Source of the DNA: Coenobita brevimanus
Lineage: Eukaryota > Arthropoda > Malacostraca > Decapoda > Coenobitidae
Reading direction: 5' to 3'
DNA: 64,000 bases
NCBI GenBank assembly: GCA_032717465.1
Contig: CM064713.1
Coordinates: 134,501 to 198,500 of the forward strand
In this document: piece after piece, positions 1 to 10,795 of the stretch
Numbering within the stretch: position 1 is the first letter of the stretch
How the letters are laid out: the number at the start of each line of letters is the position of its first letter
Notes under the pieces: model-generated
The model's input: only the letters and a program-made list of their open reading frames with translations
What the model was told of the DNA's origin: nothing
The model's database searches: none
Translations under genes and position numbers: made by a program

Positions 1-740
1 GAGATAAGAACACATTCTCTAATGATAATATTAATTTGCAGCAGGTGGGATAATAAAGTTAATGTGAAATGTTTGACACTGGTGTATGAAGATTCTTCGT
101 TACGGACACAGACGCCTAGGATTACTTGGACTGGGCTGATGTTGCCAGCAAGTATTATATGAAATATTATAGAACAATTGCAGTTTTAAAGGTGAGGTTG
201 CAAGAAAACACTAATTACGATGTCAGTTACACACTAAACAAACACAGAAACTGCCAGTTCGTGTTTCGCCAGTATGCGATTTTGTTTTATAAGTTGTCAC
301 TTCCCTTTCTGACCTCTCTCCCCACCCGTCTCTCCTCTTCCAAGTCATGCTCTGCCATCATCCACGTTTTATCGTTAATGTTGAAAATCGTATGTCTGTA
401 GGTAAACTGTGGGAAATAATATAAAAGTGTCAATGAGCTTCTTTTCCTCCATCGCTTGAAGTGTTATCAATGACTTGAATATAAATGTTAGTAACATGAA
501 TAAATAGTCACTGTGGTGGTTAGGAGACATTTCTCGTCATCATTTATGTAACACTTACCTAACTATCGTTCTTACAGTGCCCAAAATACACTCCCTCTCC
601 ACCCCCTCACCGTCTCCTCCCCTCCCCCTTCCACTGTTTCCATCACTTCTCCCCCCTCCCTCCGCCCCCATTTCCAGTAACCTTTGTTTCTAGCCTGCAA
701 CACTCCGAATCCCTCCCCACCGTGTTATTGTATTGACCCT
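1..740 (+). repeat. Left arm of a long inverted repeat
   Basis: Position 1 pairs with about 3049, and the match continues inward to about 740, with mismatches and small indels. Clear matching blocks include the text around 60-260 against 2790-2990, and the pyrimidine-rich block 590-690 against the purine-rich block 2350-2470. The window starts inside the arm, so its outer end and any target duplication are missing. Each arm is at least 740 bp, typical of foldback or long-TIR DNA elements. Apart from the LINE piece at 1093-1355, the loop (741-2304) contains nothing I recognise: no transposase, only short chance ORFs. The element would lie in the intron downstream of exon J. Confidence 0.85.
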
Positions 741-2304
741 GCCCAACTTCTCTCCCTTGTCATTTCAAATGTCTTTTTCTCTCCCTTTTTCATTTTTGTC
801 TCAGGAATCGAACAACATAACGATGTTTGGGTCATGTTTTTGTATAGTATCCTTTAATAATGTGTAATATTATAATGACCGTGACAATGGCGGTCAAGAG
901 GCATTAACTGTTCAAAGGACGGCAGTCAGTGCCTCAGTTTAATGATCATTTTATTTCTCTTCCTCTAGCCATTAATATCTTGCTTACACTTATTTTATAA
1001 ATCCCAACATACATAAAATATGAAGCACAAACGTCCTTCTTTTCACCAAAGAAAGTATAAAATGAAAAATAATCATTGCGTATGTTGTATGACTGAGGTG
1101 GTTTGGACATGTGGAGAGAATGGAGAATGAAAGACTGACTAAGAGGGTGTATGTAGGTGAGGTGGAGGGAGGGAGAGAGAGGGATAGACCGAGGATGAGG
1201 CGGAGGGATGGAGTTGAGAGGAATATATGGGGGAGGGGGGGTTGAGTTGGGGGGAGGGGAGTCAAATGGTGGGTGACAGAGTGACTTGGAGGCGTTTTGT
1301 CTGCGACAACCCTTTTGGGATTAGGGCGTCGGGCTATAGATAGATAGATAGACAGATGTTGTATGATCTACACGCATCCAGAAAATATTTTCTTAAAAGT
1401 ACTGTCAGTATTCTTGGTGATAATTTGTAGATCTTCAGTTACATAATAAATATAGCAAAATAGATGATAGTCACAAAAGCTGTATCCTCATACATTTGGC
1501 TACCATAATCATCGTAATATACGATGAAGGGAAGTTATACCCCTCTGGATGAGTAGATTAAGCCCTTATTGGAATATGCTTGTCATGAGCCCGGACAGCA
1601 GGCAGATGTAAGTGGAAGTATGAGATTGTCGCAGTGTAAGGGTTAATTATGGTAAAGGTTCGCTTCCTATCCATCCGAGTCCTTGTCACTCCTGTATTGA
1701 TAACATCGGCAGTTGCAGAACAGATGTTCAGGGCGCTGACGGACAGCCATGCCGTTACCTTTTGTTCTAACCATGCAATGCAGCTATGGGAATGGAATGA
1801 TAGGGATAATCTTGCTGACTGCATTCTCTGACCTTGTAAGATCATGCGTTGAGGGAGTTCAGATCAAAGTATGTTGATGGCATATCGTTTTAAATTATAT
1901 ATAAGTAGACGTATCTCATAGGTCTCACTTTAGTGCGGAACACAATGTGTGGGGGGGGAGGGGATTATGGAAGCAGGAATACTTTGGGTGAGGGAAGGGA
2001 TTACATATATTACAAGCTGGGACACAGATAAATATGTTATAACGTGAAGGGAGGAGTGAGGGATACAGAAAGTGGGAAGGAGGCGAGGAGGGAAGGAATC
2101 CACAAGGGGGGGATGGTATTGAACACTGATAGTTACGATGGACATATTGTTATGTAAGTAATTTGGTTACTTGTGTGTAATACAGTTGGCAATATAACAT
2201 GCACGAGTATTGTGTTTATAATGTCATTACAATTAAGACTCAAAGTCCTGTAAATGGTAATAACTATTCAAATTATGAAGAACCGATCTAGTTAGTGAGG
2301 TAAA
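741..2304. other. Loop of the inverted repeat, otherwise unassigned
   Basis: Apart from the LINE piece at 1093-1355, this 1.5-kb stretch holds only short ORFs without recognisable domains. There is an AT-rich part around 1370-1530 and G-rich runs around 1945-2110. Confidence 0.5.
1093..1355 (+). mobile_element. 5'-truncated GATA-tailed LINE (LINE-G), 3' end
   Basis: This is the last 260 bp of the RTE-like LINE whose longest copy is at 17006-20214. It carries the remains of the C-terminal FGHVERM and RGRPRMRWRDG-type segment, then the terminal box and an (ATAG)n tail. The 11-bp sequence ATGTTGTATGA flanks it at 1082-1092 and 1356-1366 and is a clean target-site duplication. The insertion lies in the loop of the long inverted repeat and is therefore younger than that element or transposed with it. 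Confidence 0.85.
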
Positions 2305-3049
2305 CAAAAGCAGAGTCAGTTAAATGAAATCGTTGGGAAGGGTTGGGGGTGTTGAGGGAGGGAAACAAGGGGTACTGGTAGAGGGGGGGAAGGGAGGGGG
2401 GAGAAGTGATGGAGACAGTGGAAGGGGGGGGGGAGACGGCGAGGGGGTGGAGAGGGAGTGTATTTGGAGCACTGTATTAACGATGGTTATATAAATGTTA
2501 TATAATGTGACGAGTAATGTCTCCTAACCACCACAGTGACGATTTATTCATGTTACTAACATTTATATTCAAGTCATGGATAACATTTCAAGCGATGGAG
2601 GAGGAAATGAAGCTCATTTGACACTTTTATATTGTTTCCCACAGTTTATCTACAGACATACGGTATTCAGCATTAACGATAAAACGTGGATGATGGCAGA
2701 GCATGACTAGGAAGAGAAGAGACAGGTGGGGAGAGAGGTCGGAAAAGGAAGTGATTTAACTTGTAAAACTAAACCGCATACTGGCAAAACACGAACTGTC
2801 AGTTTCTGTGTTTGTTTAGTGTGTAACTGACATCGTAATTAGTGTTTTCTTGCAACCTCACCTTTAGGACTGCAATCGTTCTATAATATTTCATATAATA
2901 CTTGCTGGCAACATCAGTCCAGTCCAAATAATCCTATGCGTCTGTGTCCGTAACGAAGAATCTTCATACACCAGTGTCAAACATTTCACAATAACATTAT
3001 CCCACCTGCTACAAATTAATATTATCATTAGGGAATGTGTTCTTATCTC
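2305..3049 (-). repeat. Right arm of the long inverted repeat
   Basis: Reverse-complement partner of 1-740. The sequence beyond 3049 (to about 3110) probably still belongs to the element, but its mate is outside the window. A minus-strand frame from 3076 down to 2891 stays open for 61 codons, and its counterpart in the left arm is nearly open too. This could be a captured exon or chance; I recognise no domain. Confidence 0.85.
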
Positions 3050-3119
3050 CGAACACATTTCTTTAATATTAGCCATTTAAAGCGTACCTGTCAACTCTAT
3101 CTCATACAGTGTTACCAGA

Positions 3120-3500
3120 TCAACAGGCTCGTATCACGCACGCTAAGAGGGACGAACTTCTGCTGTCGGCTGTACCTTTGCCAAGTTTAACCAGGACTGG
3201 GAATGTTACTTCATTTGCTCCAGTACTCCGGCAGGTTTGCATCCCATGAAATGCATGGCTGTTGATGATAGGTACTGCATTCACATCACTTTGTACAGGT
3301 ACTGCTTCTGCTGCTAGTATCATTGTAGTTGGATCTTCCATTATAAGATCTAAAAAGTCAAAGTTATATTTCTCGAGCTGCCCAATTTGCCCTTGTGGCT
3401 GGTCAAGATGAATGCTGACTTCTAATTCAGGTACCCTATTGATCAAATCAGCCTTTTTTGCTTCAAACTCAGTTGGCTCAGCCTGGCACCACAATGACAT
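3120..3500 (-). CDS. Orphan 126-codon ORF, unknown product
   Basis: This minus-strand frame starts with ATG near 3500 and ends about 70 bp from the inverted-repeat arm. The predicted protein is acidic in its first half (PTEFEAKKADLINRVPEL, then a run rich in D, L and E). It has balanced amino-acid use, unlike the low-complexity ORFs nearby, so it may be a piece of a real coding sequence, perhaps a transposon or retroelement gene. I do not recognise the family. It does not match the expected C-terminal part of V-ATPase subunit a. No splice signals were assigned, and the ATG is simply the first in frame. Confidence 0.25.
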   Translation of the reverse strand: MSLWCQAEPTEFEAKKADLINRVPELEVSIHLDQPQGQIGQLEKYNFDFLDLIMEDPTTMILAAEAVPVQSDVNAVPIINSHAFHGMQTCRSTGANEVTFPVLVKLGKGTADSRSSSLLACVIRAC

Positions 3501-3696
3501 GTTTCATATTTTATATGGTGACATGTTTCAAGCTCCTGATAGGTACAGCAACATACAGTAACAGATAAAGCAATACTATATATAATCTTTTACTAGTACA
3601 TAGCAGAATTTGCCAGCCTATTCCATATTACACTCTGTTACCCATAAAAACTGTAACTGATTACAGCCTATTACTCTTTGATTCACGTAATTTATA

Positions 3697-5135
3697 ATGG
3701 TTCCAACATGCTTGCATGCACTGGCCTTGGTCACCTAATAGTGGCTCTCCATGCTGCTCAATCTCTGACAGCCTCCCTATTCAGTCCCTTATCCCAGTGG
3801 TCACACTCTATGAGCTCGTCCCAGGTATTTTTTGGTCGGTCTCTCGCAACCCAACCCCCAACATTCACACTTCTCACTTTCTCCACCCAACTGTTATCCC
3901 CCATCCTCTCCACATGCTCAAACCATTTCAACACGTCAACAACACACTCCAGTCCCATCCCTCCTCTCAACTCTTCCATCGTAAACCTAGCCTCCCCAGA
4001 CTTTGCATTCAAGGACACTGCAAATCCACCTGATCATTGTCATTTCTGTATGTTTGTGCCTACGAATATCCTCTTCCTTTACTGCCCAGGTCTCACTACC
4101 ACAAAGCATTACACCCCTAACACCTGCCACATCCAAAGATCCCTTAGCATGGAGAAAGAGCCCTCTCAATGTTGGAGAGGCAACAGCTCCCTGAATTTCT
4201 TCCAACCACTCCTCACTCTAGCCACAGAGCTAGCTCCAGCCCCACCTCCAGCACATAACATGTCTCCCAAGTAACAAAACTCTTCTACACACCCAAGGGC
4301 CTCACCAGCAAGATCAATCCTCTCACGCCTGACAGTGTCCACGTGCCCACCCCAACACACCGCACACACAAAATCAGGATTATCTTGCATTCTAACTCTG
4401 ATACCACTATATCTCTTATGCACCCACTTGCCATAAACACTGTAAAAGATAGAATTACTTTCTATCCTTATGGCAAACCACACACGGCCACTCTCCCTCT
4501 TCTTTGACAGTGCTGCCACCAACCTTAGATACCAATCACTTTTGTTTTATATGCATTTACTCTCAAGCCCTTGTGACCCATATCATCTCCCCACTTACTA
4601 AACCTTTCCTCTGCCTCCTTTTCATTCTCTGCAATCAACACCAAATCATTGGCATACAACACCTCCCACAGAAGTCCATTTCTGAAGTTACATGAGAGGG
4701 CTTCAAGCACCATGATAAACAATAAGGGGCTCAAGACTGACCCCTGATACCTTCCAAAATTCAAAGAAAACTCATCACTCAAAGCTCCATTCGCTCTCTC
4801 CTGGGTGTGAGCACCCACGTACACAGCCATGACCACTCCAACCAGCTACTTCTTGATCCCAAGCTTTTGCACTGGCCACTTCATCATCTCCCTGTGGACT
4901 CTGCCAAAGGTCTTCTCCAAATCAACAAAAAGTACAGATCCCATTTCTTTCCTATATATTTTTCCTAAAGCTGTCAAACAACGAATATGGCATCAGTGGT
5001 CCCTTTGCCTGGCAATAACGCAAACTGCATCACATCATTATTCAATCTTTCCCCTAATCATATCCTCTAGAACTCTTTCCATTACCTACATTATCTGGTT
5101 AAAAAGTTTTAAGCCTCTATAAGGTACGATAATCA
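3697..5135 (-). mobile_element. Degenerate zinc-finger LINE (LINE-Z), minus copy
   Basis: Reading the minus strand from about 5135 to 3697 gives a broken reverse transcriptase. A palm segment like FVDLEKTFGRVHRE is seen near 4900. It is followed by a block with GSVLSPLLF at 4725-4745, a catalytic YADD changed to YAND near 4650, and the thumb near 4540. A WVHKR-YSGI segment (4400-4440) is what is left of a PHD-like Cys/His finger. Then come FCYLGDMLC and GSETWAVKEEDIRR, and a C-terminal FEHVERMGDNSWVEKVRS block near 3900. Stops and frameshifts make it a dead copy. Its sister is at 61897-63265 on the plus strand. It is RTE-like in layout, but the clade is not certain. Confidence 0.8.
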
Positions 5136-5139
5136 TTAT

Positions 5140-5506
5140 CTATCCATCTACAGCCGGATGCCATAGTGGCTATTTGACTCTGAGTTAGTTGTTTTATGAG
5201 GAGGGGCATAACCCTCCTGCAACACACTTGTTGACATGTAGGGAACATGTATAGGCTGGTTATATGGTTACCACCCAGGACTGTAAATGGTTTCCTGGCT
5301 TACAAGAATCCAGCAGGCTTGTTTAATCAATGTAAAGCCACCTGAAAATGACAGATGATTAATAAAAAGTGACGGGAATGATGGGAAAAATAGGAAGAGA
5401 GCAGGGCAGACACAGAAAAAGAATGATAATGGTGAAGGAAGAAGTAGACAGCGTTACATCATGTAAGTGGATGATGGTCACCACCACCTACCACCATGAA
5501 TCACAC
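5140..5506 (-). mobile_element. SINE-S type A copy
   Basis: Full-length relative of the SINE at 22080-22449, in reverse. The plus strand begins with degenerate TATC repeats, then the terminal box, the GGAGGG/CCCCTCC-type hairpin box, the GTAAATGGTTTCCTGGC body, and the head with CCACTTACATGATG at its outer edge. It is more diverged than the 22-kb copy. No clear target duplication was found. Confidence 0.75.
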
Positions 5507-5832
5507 CTTGTGTAAATCTGCATCTGGTGAGAATTTTGGGAGGCCTATTAAATGTACAATGCATGAGCAATGATTTCTTTTTTTTTAATCACAAACAATA
5601 ATGTTTACTGACAAACATCTGAAATGACATCATCATGTAACACTAATGACAATGCAAAAATACTGCCAATTAACCATATACAATAAAAACTAGTTTAAAT
5701 ACTGTACAACATAATTAACAATGCAGAGTGTCAATAGACTGTGCAGTATTGACATTAATTAGTCCTAATGAAGACAAGCAATATGTTATTCTTTTCCAGC
5801 TATTATTCTAACAATGATACACTCTGGCTTAC
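5507..5832. other. Intron sequence downstream of exon J
   Basis: AT-rich intron sequence with no gene or repeat family recognised. Confidence 0.5.
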
Positions 5833-6006
5833 TGGTTCTACTTCGTTGACAGATGCCCTGGTCGCAACCTTGGCCCTATGGCGATTACGCAAGATGAACG
5901 GCTTGGGGAAGAGCATGATGGGTATACAAATGAGTGCCAGCACCAGCAGCACGATCTGGACCTCGAACTGACCAGCGTACATAAACACGTCACACCCAGT
6001 TGGAAC
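5833..6006 (-). CDS. Vha100: Vha100 exon J (fifth membrane segment)
   Basis: 58 codons, phase 0 at both ends. The acceptor is TATCCAG before 6006 and the donor is GTAAGC after 5833. Residues 20-34 of the exon (LLVLALICIPIMLF) form a hydrophobic membrane segment. It is preceded by FMYAGQ, the counterpart of the MLYSGQ motif of animal a subunits, and followed by KPFILR, a family hallmark at the cytosolic edge. The tail (RHRAKVATRASVNEVEP) enters the variable linker before the next membrane segments. An earlier GT inside the tail could be an alternative donor, but the GTAAGC fits the reading frame better. Confidence 0.93.
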
Positions 6007-6559
6007 CTGGATACAGATATAGTATGGTTAGAGAGAGAACACACTACTGGTGAGGGGATACACATAAAACTAACTGCACAAAAGTAGCATGGGTTTATGT
6101 ACTGTATACAGTAAAATCAGACAAGATGAAAGAATTAGTGTGAAGAGTAAAGTTGATGAGATGAAAACCCTCTGACTCCAGTGTGTTAAGAAATTATGTA
6201 TTGTGATGATTCCCCTTCCTCCCATTTATGTAGTACTACTCCAGCATGTGGCGGGTTCACCAATTACTTGTGACTGTAATCTTGTATAAAAATATAGGCA
6301 ATCAAAGTCAGTGCAGAAATTACTGTGACTGGACAAAAGAAACCTTCATACACATGATGACAATGATGGAATGATGATATGGAAACAGCAAGCAGAGAAA
6401 TGGATGAGGTATTTTAAGAATGAATGATGAAGAGAAGGCACTAAACAAACATACAGACAAAATATATCTTTGTCTCAAACCAATAGTGATGCTGAACCAC
6501 TCAATCAATCATCCACTCGCTTCATGTTGTGACTCTACACTGAATGACAGGACTAGAGC
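6007..6559. other. Intron I-J, part next to exon J
   Basis: AT-rich intron with no recognisable gene. Chance ORFs only. Confidence 0.5.
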
Positions 6560-7690
6560 AGACCCTCAATTTACACAGGCCTGACTTGCACTGAACATGT
6601 TTTGTGTGGAAAAATATACCCTAACCTGGCCCAGTGTTGTAGCCTCCATCTTCAATTCGTGCTTTAAGCATAGCAGGGTAAACTGCTGCGGCTTCCTGGT
6701 CAGAACTCGCCGCCTCCCCAGACAAACTCATGTGATGAAGGCAAAAGCACTTCTTAAAGCAGTCTAACCAGCCATGGCTAGCTTTGAATGCTTCCTTTTC
6801 CTCCAAGGCACGCTTTGCCTTCAGCTCTTCCCACAGAGAGAGCGCCTTGGTGCAGATAATAGGCATGCCAAGGGGCGCCTTCCTCCGGTTCTGGCCTTCA
6901 GCATCCTTTCCATCTCTTACACCACTGGTTCCCAGCTCCTGGTAAGGTGAGATGCTGTCAGGGTGGCCACTTCACCTGCAGCAGCCTTGATGGCATCATC
7001 CTTCTTCTGGATGGTTGACATTGTGGACTGTGGCAGGTGGAGAGTAGAGATGATAGCACACACACCCTGGCCTTCATCATGATGCCTCACAATATCCAGC
7101 TTCACTTCCATGGATATGCTTTTATGTCGCTGCTTATCCTTCTGATCACCACCAGCATCTTCAGAAGCACACTTTGAACCATGTTTACCACCACTAGCAC
7201 CACCAGGTGCAGCACACTTACCAAATATGATCACCTTATTTAGCCAAAAAATAACACAATAAATCACTCAAAATTACAGTAAACCACATTCCACTGATCA
7301 ATGGCACTGTAGGAACACAGTTATGATCAACAATGACACATTGCAATGCCAGATGGTGATGTAACACGATGTAGCAAAGGCAAGGGTAAACAACAGGCAA
7401 GGGTAAGGGAGGTCTTCACACGGTTGCTGATGCTGGGAGAAGGACACTCTGGAGCCAATGCCACAAGACAGCAATGGTTACACCACTGCAGCGATGTGCA
7501 ATCAGTTCTATGCATGTGAACAAAGTCAGCCACTATGCTGGGCACAGGTGACCGCCTAGCGCGTGGTTAAAAAAAAATACATCGGATAACCAGGGACTGG
7601 CCATCAATAGGCGGGGAAGGAATTTTTTTTACTTCACAAAGGCAGGGTATCACATAAAGGGTGATCATATAGCGAGGTATTACTGTATTA
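6560..7690 (-). mobile_element. Tigger/pogo-like element, broken transposase
   Basis: The minus strand reads a pogo-type N-terminal helix-turn-helix at about 7140-7010 (KSISMEVKLDIVRHHDEGQG, then STLHLPQSTMSTI). It continues into a CENPB-type second helix-turn-helix around 6866-6621 (HGWLDCFKKCFCLHHMSLSG, then EAASSDQEAAAVYP). No DDE domain follows. The right end, reading inward on the minus strand from about 7688, begins CAGTAATACCTCGC, a Tigger-like terminus. No matching left terminus was found, so the element is truncated or eroded on that side. A related but coding-free piece lies at 40180-40445. Confidence 0.75.
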
Positions 7691-7694
7691 TTCA

Positions 7695-8097
7695 TTAATA
7701 CTTCTGTGAACAGCTTCCTCTTCAGTCACCACTCTACTTATCTCACTACAAAAGGCATCCTTTACTGGGTTTTCAACTTCCACATTTCCCTCCTAGGTGC
7801 ATAGGTCCTCTTCTTCACCACCCACTCCCTAAGCAACATGTCATATATCAGTAATCTGTGTTCCTGCACATACTTTTCGTGCCCTAAACTTTAACATCCC
7901 TCAACAACCTCCAATCAGCCCCCCTGACCTGGAAATAGTCTATCCGGCTACTATTTCCCCCAGACTCGTATGTAATCAACCAACTCTCTCTTTTCCTAAA
8001 ATATATGTTGCACACAGTCATGTTCATTGTCTCCCCAGACTCGAGTATCTTTTCCCCCTCCATATTACTTGTATCGTATGCACATCCCCCATGTTTA
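7695..8097 (-). mobile_element. LINE endonuclease fragment, 3' part
   Basis: Although broken by stops, the minus strand reads like the middle of an RTE-like endonuclease region. It has MEGEKILESGETMNMTV, then FRKRESWLITYESGGNSS, an RIDYF motif, a DVKV motif, and further on RTYAPRREMWKLK. It continues the endonuclease piece at 8998-9425; the two are separated by the chimeric insertion at 8098-8997. It is probably of the same kind as LINE-Z, although neither LINE-Z copy here retains this region for comparison. Confidence 0.65.
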
Positions 8098-8929
8098 TCT
8101 ATCTATCTATCTATTGCCAGAAGCCTTATTCTCATATACGGGGTGGCCACAAACAAATTGTCTCCATGTCACCCTGTCCCCCGCCAATTCACTGTGCTGC
8201 TCCCAATCACACCCCCCTCTCTCATATACCTCTCCACTCCATCCCTCCAACTCATCCTTGGCCTTCCCCTCCCTCTCTCCCCCTCCACCTCACTCACATA
8301 CACTCTCCTCGTCAGACTCTCACTCTCCATCCTCTCCACATGGCCAAACCACCTGTGTGTGTTTCTCCTAATGCTTTCTATCACATCCACATCCACACCA
8401 CAACACTCCTTAAAATTTTTATTTGTCAGTCTGTCTCTCCATGTGACTCCACAGGCTCCTCTCAAATAACTCATTTCCACTGCTCTCACTCTTGACTTGT
8501 GTCCCTCCAACAATGTCCAAGCTTCACTTCCATACGTCAGAGTTGGTATCACAATACTGTCATGTAATACCTTTTTCACTTCCAAGTTCACTTCCCAGTT
8601 TCTTACCACTGCCTTCAAGGAACCAGCAACTTTTTGTCCTTGTTGTACCCTTTCAAGCATTTCACCCTCCAAACCTCCATCCTTACTCATCACACTACCC
8701 AAGTACTTAAATGTACTCACATTTTCCATTTCCTCACCATCCACCCTCACTGTACATTCACTAACTTCACCTCTCTCGAAGACCATAACATTACTCTTCC
8801 CTACATTCACCTTTAAATTCCGTTTCTTACACACTCTCCCAAACTCATCCACCAAGCCTTGCAGCTACTCTTCGTCTTCACTTAACAACACAGAATCATC
8901 CGCAAACGACAGTACAAGGAGTTTCCAAA
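8098..8929 (-). mobile_element. LINE-G 3' half, joined to a SINE head
   Basis: The minus strand carries the LINE-G reverse transcriptase from just before the catalytic motif (near 8900) through to the 3' box and tail. A 228-codon frame (8855-8169) stays open and includes LKVNVGKSNVMVFER, KYLGSVMSKDGG, LHDSIVIPTLTYGSEAWTLL and RRNTHRWFGHVERM. On the plus strand the tail appears as TATC repeats at 8098-8114. Where the LINE sequence stops at about 8929, a SINE-S head begins without a gap, so the unit looks like one chimeric insertion. Confidence 0.85.
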
Positions 8930-8997
8930 AAGAGGAAAGGGCAGACACCCAAAGCAGCACTACATCAAGTGAGTGGATGGTGAGTGTCCCCACCTAA
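8930..8997 (-). mobile_element. SINE-S head fused to LINE-G
   Basis: Reading the minus strand from 8997, the start matches the SINE-S head as seen at 36722 (GTGGGGACACTCACCATCC, then CACTCACTTGATGTAGTGC). After about 68 bp it switches to LINE-G at 8929. The SINE body and terminal boxes are absent. Confidence 0.75.
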
Positions 8998-9425
8998 CAC
9001 CCCTCTCAAAACTACAATCTCATAATTCCCCATACCACTTACCACACAAATCAAGTCATCCCAGAATCTATCATTTTCTACAGCATCCAAGCCAGCCCTT
9101 GGAGCATACGTCAATATAAATGAAATTTTGAGCCTCAGGCAAAATTTTCACTACTATAATCTTTTCACTCGCTCTCATTAGATTCATATTCCACCCATTT
9201 TTCCATAACCAGCACACCCACACTACCATATCCATCAGTCCTTCCCGGTCAAAATATCATATACTGTACCGACAATCCCTCTCAACAATCATTCTGGCTG
9301 ACCCTCCCCTGTACCTAATCTCCTGCCTACAACCTATATCCACCCACCTCCTACTCACTGCCTCAACCACTTCCCCTGCTTTACCCTTCAAACTAGCCAC
9401 ATTCCAAGATGCCATTCTGATCTCC
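8998..9425 (-). mobile_element. LINE endonuclease fragment, N-terminal part
   Basis: The minus strand from about 9415 begins MASWNVASLKGKAGEVVEAV, the typical start of an apurinic-type LINE endonuclease. It continues with WVDIGCRQEIRYRGG, in which the catalytic Gln-Glu/Thr block is recognisable as CRQEIR, and then with eroded ASEKIIVVKILPEAQNF. Stops interrupt it. It is the upstream continuation of 7695-8097. Confidence 0.7.
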
Positions 9426-9429
9426 TTGG

Positions 9430-10181
9430 GTGATTTAGTATCATCAGGGTCCCATTTTTTTTTTTTTTTTTTTTTTCATATTAAAATTAAAGATGGGGAG
9501 AGACAGACCAAAGGCCCCACCCACCTGCACAATCCTAAGGCCAAGCATGGGACCTAGGATCCTTAGCCCTCCGGCCATGACCTGTGGCTGTAGCAACGGC
9601 CTCGGGGCATCCTGCCACAACAACTACAGGGATACCCTCCAAGCGCACCTTGGCAATGTAACTGGCCTGCCATTATACACTCACTGATAGAGCAGTCTCC
9701 TGGGATGCTACCCCTGGATTCAGGCCCCTATCTACTGGGTGAAAGCAGCAACTTGTATACAAGAGCACATTCAAAGGATACTTTCACTTTACTTGTACAA
9801 CCCCACTCACCCTGATGTTTTTGGAACAGCACATACAAACAGCTTGTTACATTCTCTCTACTACCACTGATCAAATCTGCATGTATCTCAGCCATATCAT
9901 TCATTTTTTTTCATTCTTTAACCCTTTCATAGCAGTCTTCACTTCAGCCACTGTGATTTTCTTGTCCACCATATTCCTTTTTTGTGCAACATCTAACCCA
10001 ATCCTGTTCACCACAGTTCCTGCTCCTGTCTTTCCCATTCACCATTTTTTCAAAGCAGTCTTAATCTATACTGTATAAAAATATTCTTTCACACTGTAGC
10101 ATATAATGACAAGAATACAACAGTCATCATGCTAAGTCATGGGCTGTACATCATGATAAAAGTACATTTCTCGGAACTTAC
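9430..10181. other. Intron sequence with a poly-T run
   Basis: A run of about 23 T lies at 9455-9477. The next 300 bp are GC-richer with short ORFs. The segment around 9685-9740 (GATAGAGCAGTC ... GGATTCAGGCCCC) loosely resembles tRNA-derived SINE promoter boxes, but no second copy is in the window. The rest is unassigned. Confidence 0.35.
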
Positions 10182-10389
10182 AGGGTCTTGTTTTAACATA
10201 AACATATTGATGAAGTAGATGAGTACTGAAGGTGCACATCGGCTCTGCCTGTCTGCGGGGAAATCTTCCCCACAACCAAAGGCAACCCATTTGAAGAGTA
10301 TCATGAAGCTCAGATACCCGAAAAGGCTCAGCAGGAAGATCATCTGGGGGATGAACTCACAAATGATGCTCACTGTGTTTTTGAAGAAA
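10182..10389 (-). CDS. Vha100: Vha100 exon I (fourth membrane segment)
   Basis: 208 nt. It begins with the third base of a codon split with exon H and ends in frame. The acceptor is TTTCCAG before 10389 and the donor GTAAGT after 10182. It encodes CEFIPQMIFLLSLFGYLSFM, the fourth membrane segment with the family FIPE-IIF-SLFGY pattern. Then comes FKWVAFG, a polar loop, and CAPSVLIYFINMFML, which matches the conserved APSLLI-FINMFL motif. The loop GEDFPADRQSR sits where other family members vary. The fit to the family is unambiguous. Confidence 0.95.
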
Positions 10390-10795
10390 CTGGAAAGGAG
10401 ACAAACAGAGTGTATCATTAAGTTGGATGGCACTCCTGTCAGCTTAGGATGTTCCCTAGCACCCCTTCCATACCAGCTTAATTCTGCATATATGGTTTGT
10501 TAACCCATGGACTATGGTACAGGGAGGTCACAAAATTATTGTAGATGCAGTAATCTGACGAATTTGGCAACCAATGCAAAATCTTTTCAAATGGACATGT
10601 TCTTGGAAATGGCATGGCACAACTACCAACAAAATATTTTTGCTCAATTCACTAAAGTTATGGAGATATTGTGGTCAGAAGTTTTGCAGCAGGAGGGAAA
10701 CCAGCTATTACCTATGCAGGACTAAGTATTGTCAGTGCCTGACTGAGCTGACAATTAGTCTGATACTGTATGTAATGACTAGTGCATGACACAAC
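10390..10795. other. Intron H-I next to exon I
   Basis: No recognised gene or repeat family. Short overlapping ORFs only. Confidence 0.5.

Noticed and set aside
5833..5900. Earlier GT inside exon J as the true donor
   Set aside because: The in-frame GTAAGC at 5832 is a better donor and the extra residues fit the variable linker of the family.
9685..9740. tRNA-like promoter boxes
   Set aside because: A cloverleaf cannot be formed and there is no second copy to show a SINE.
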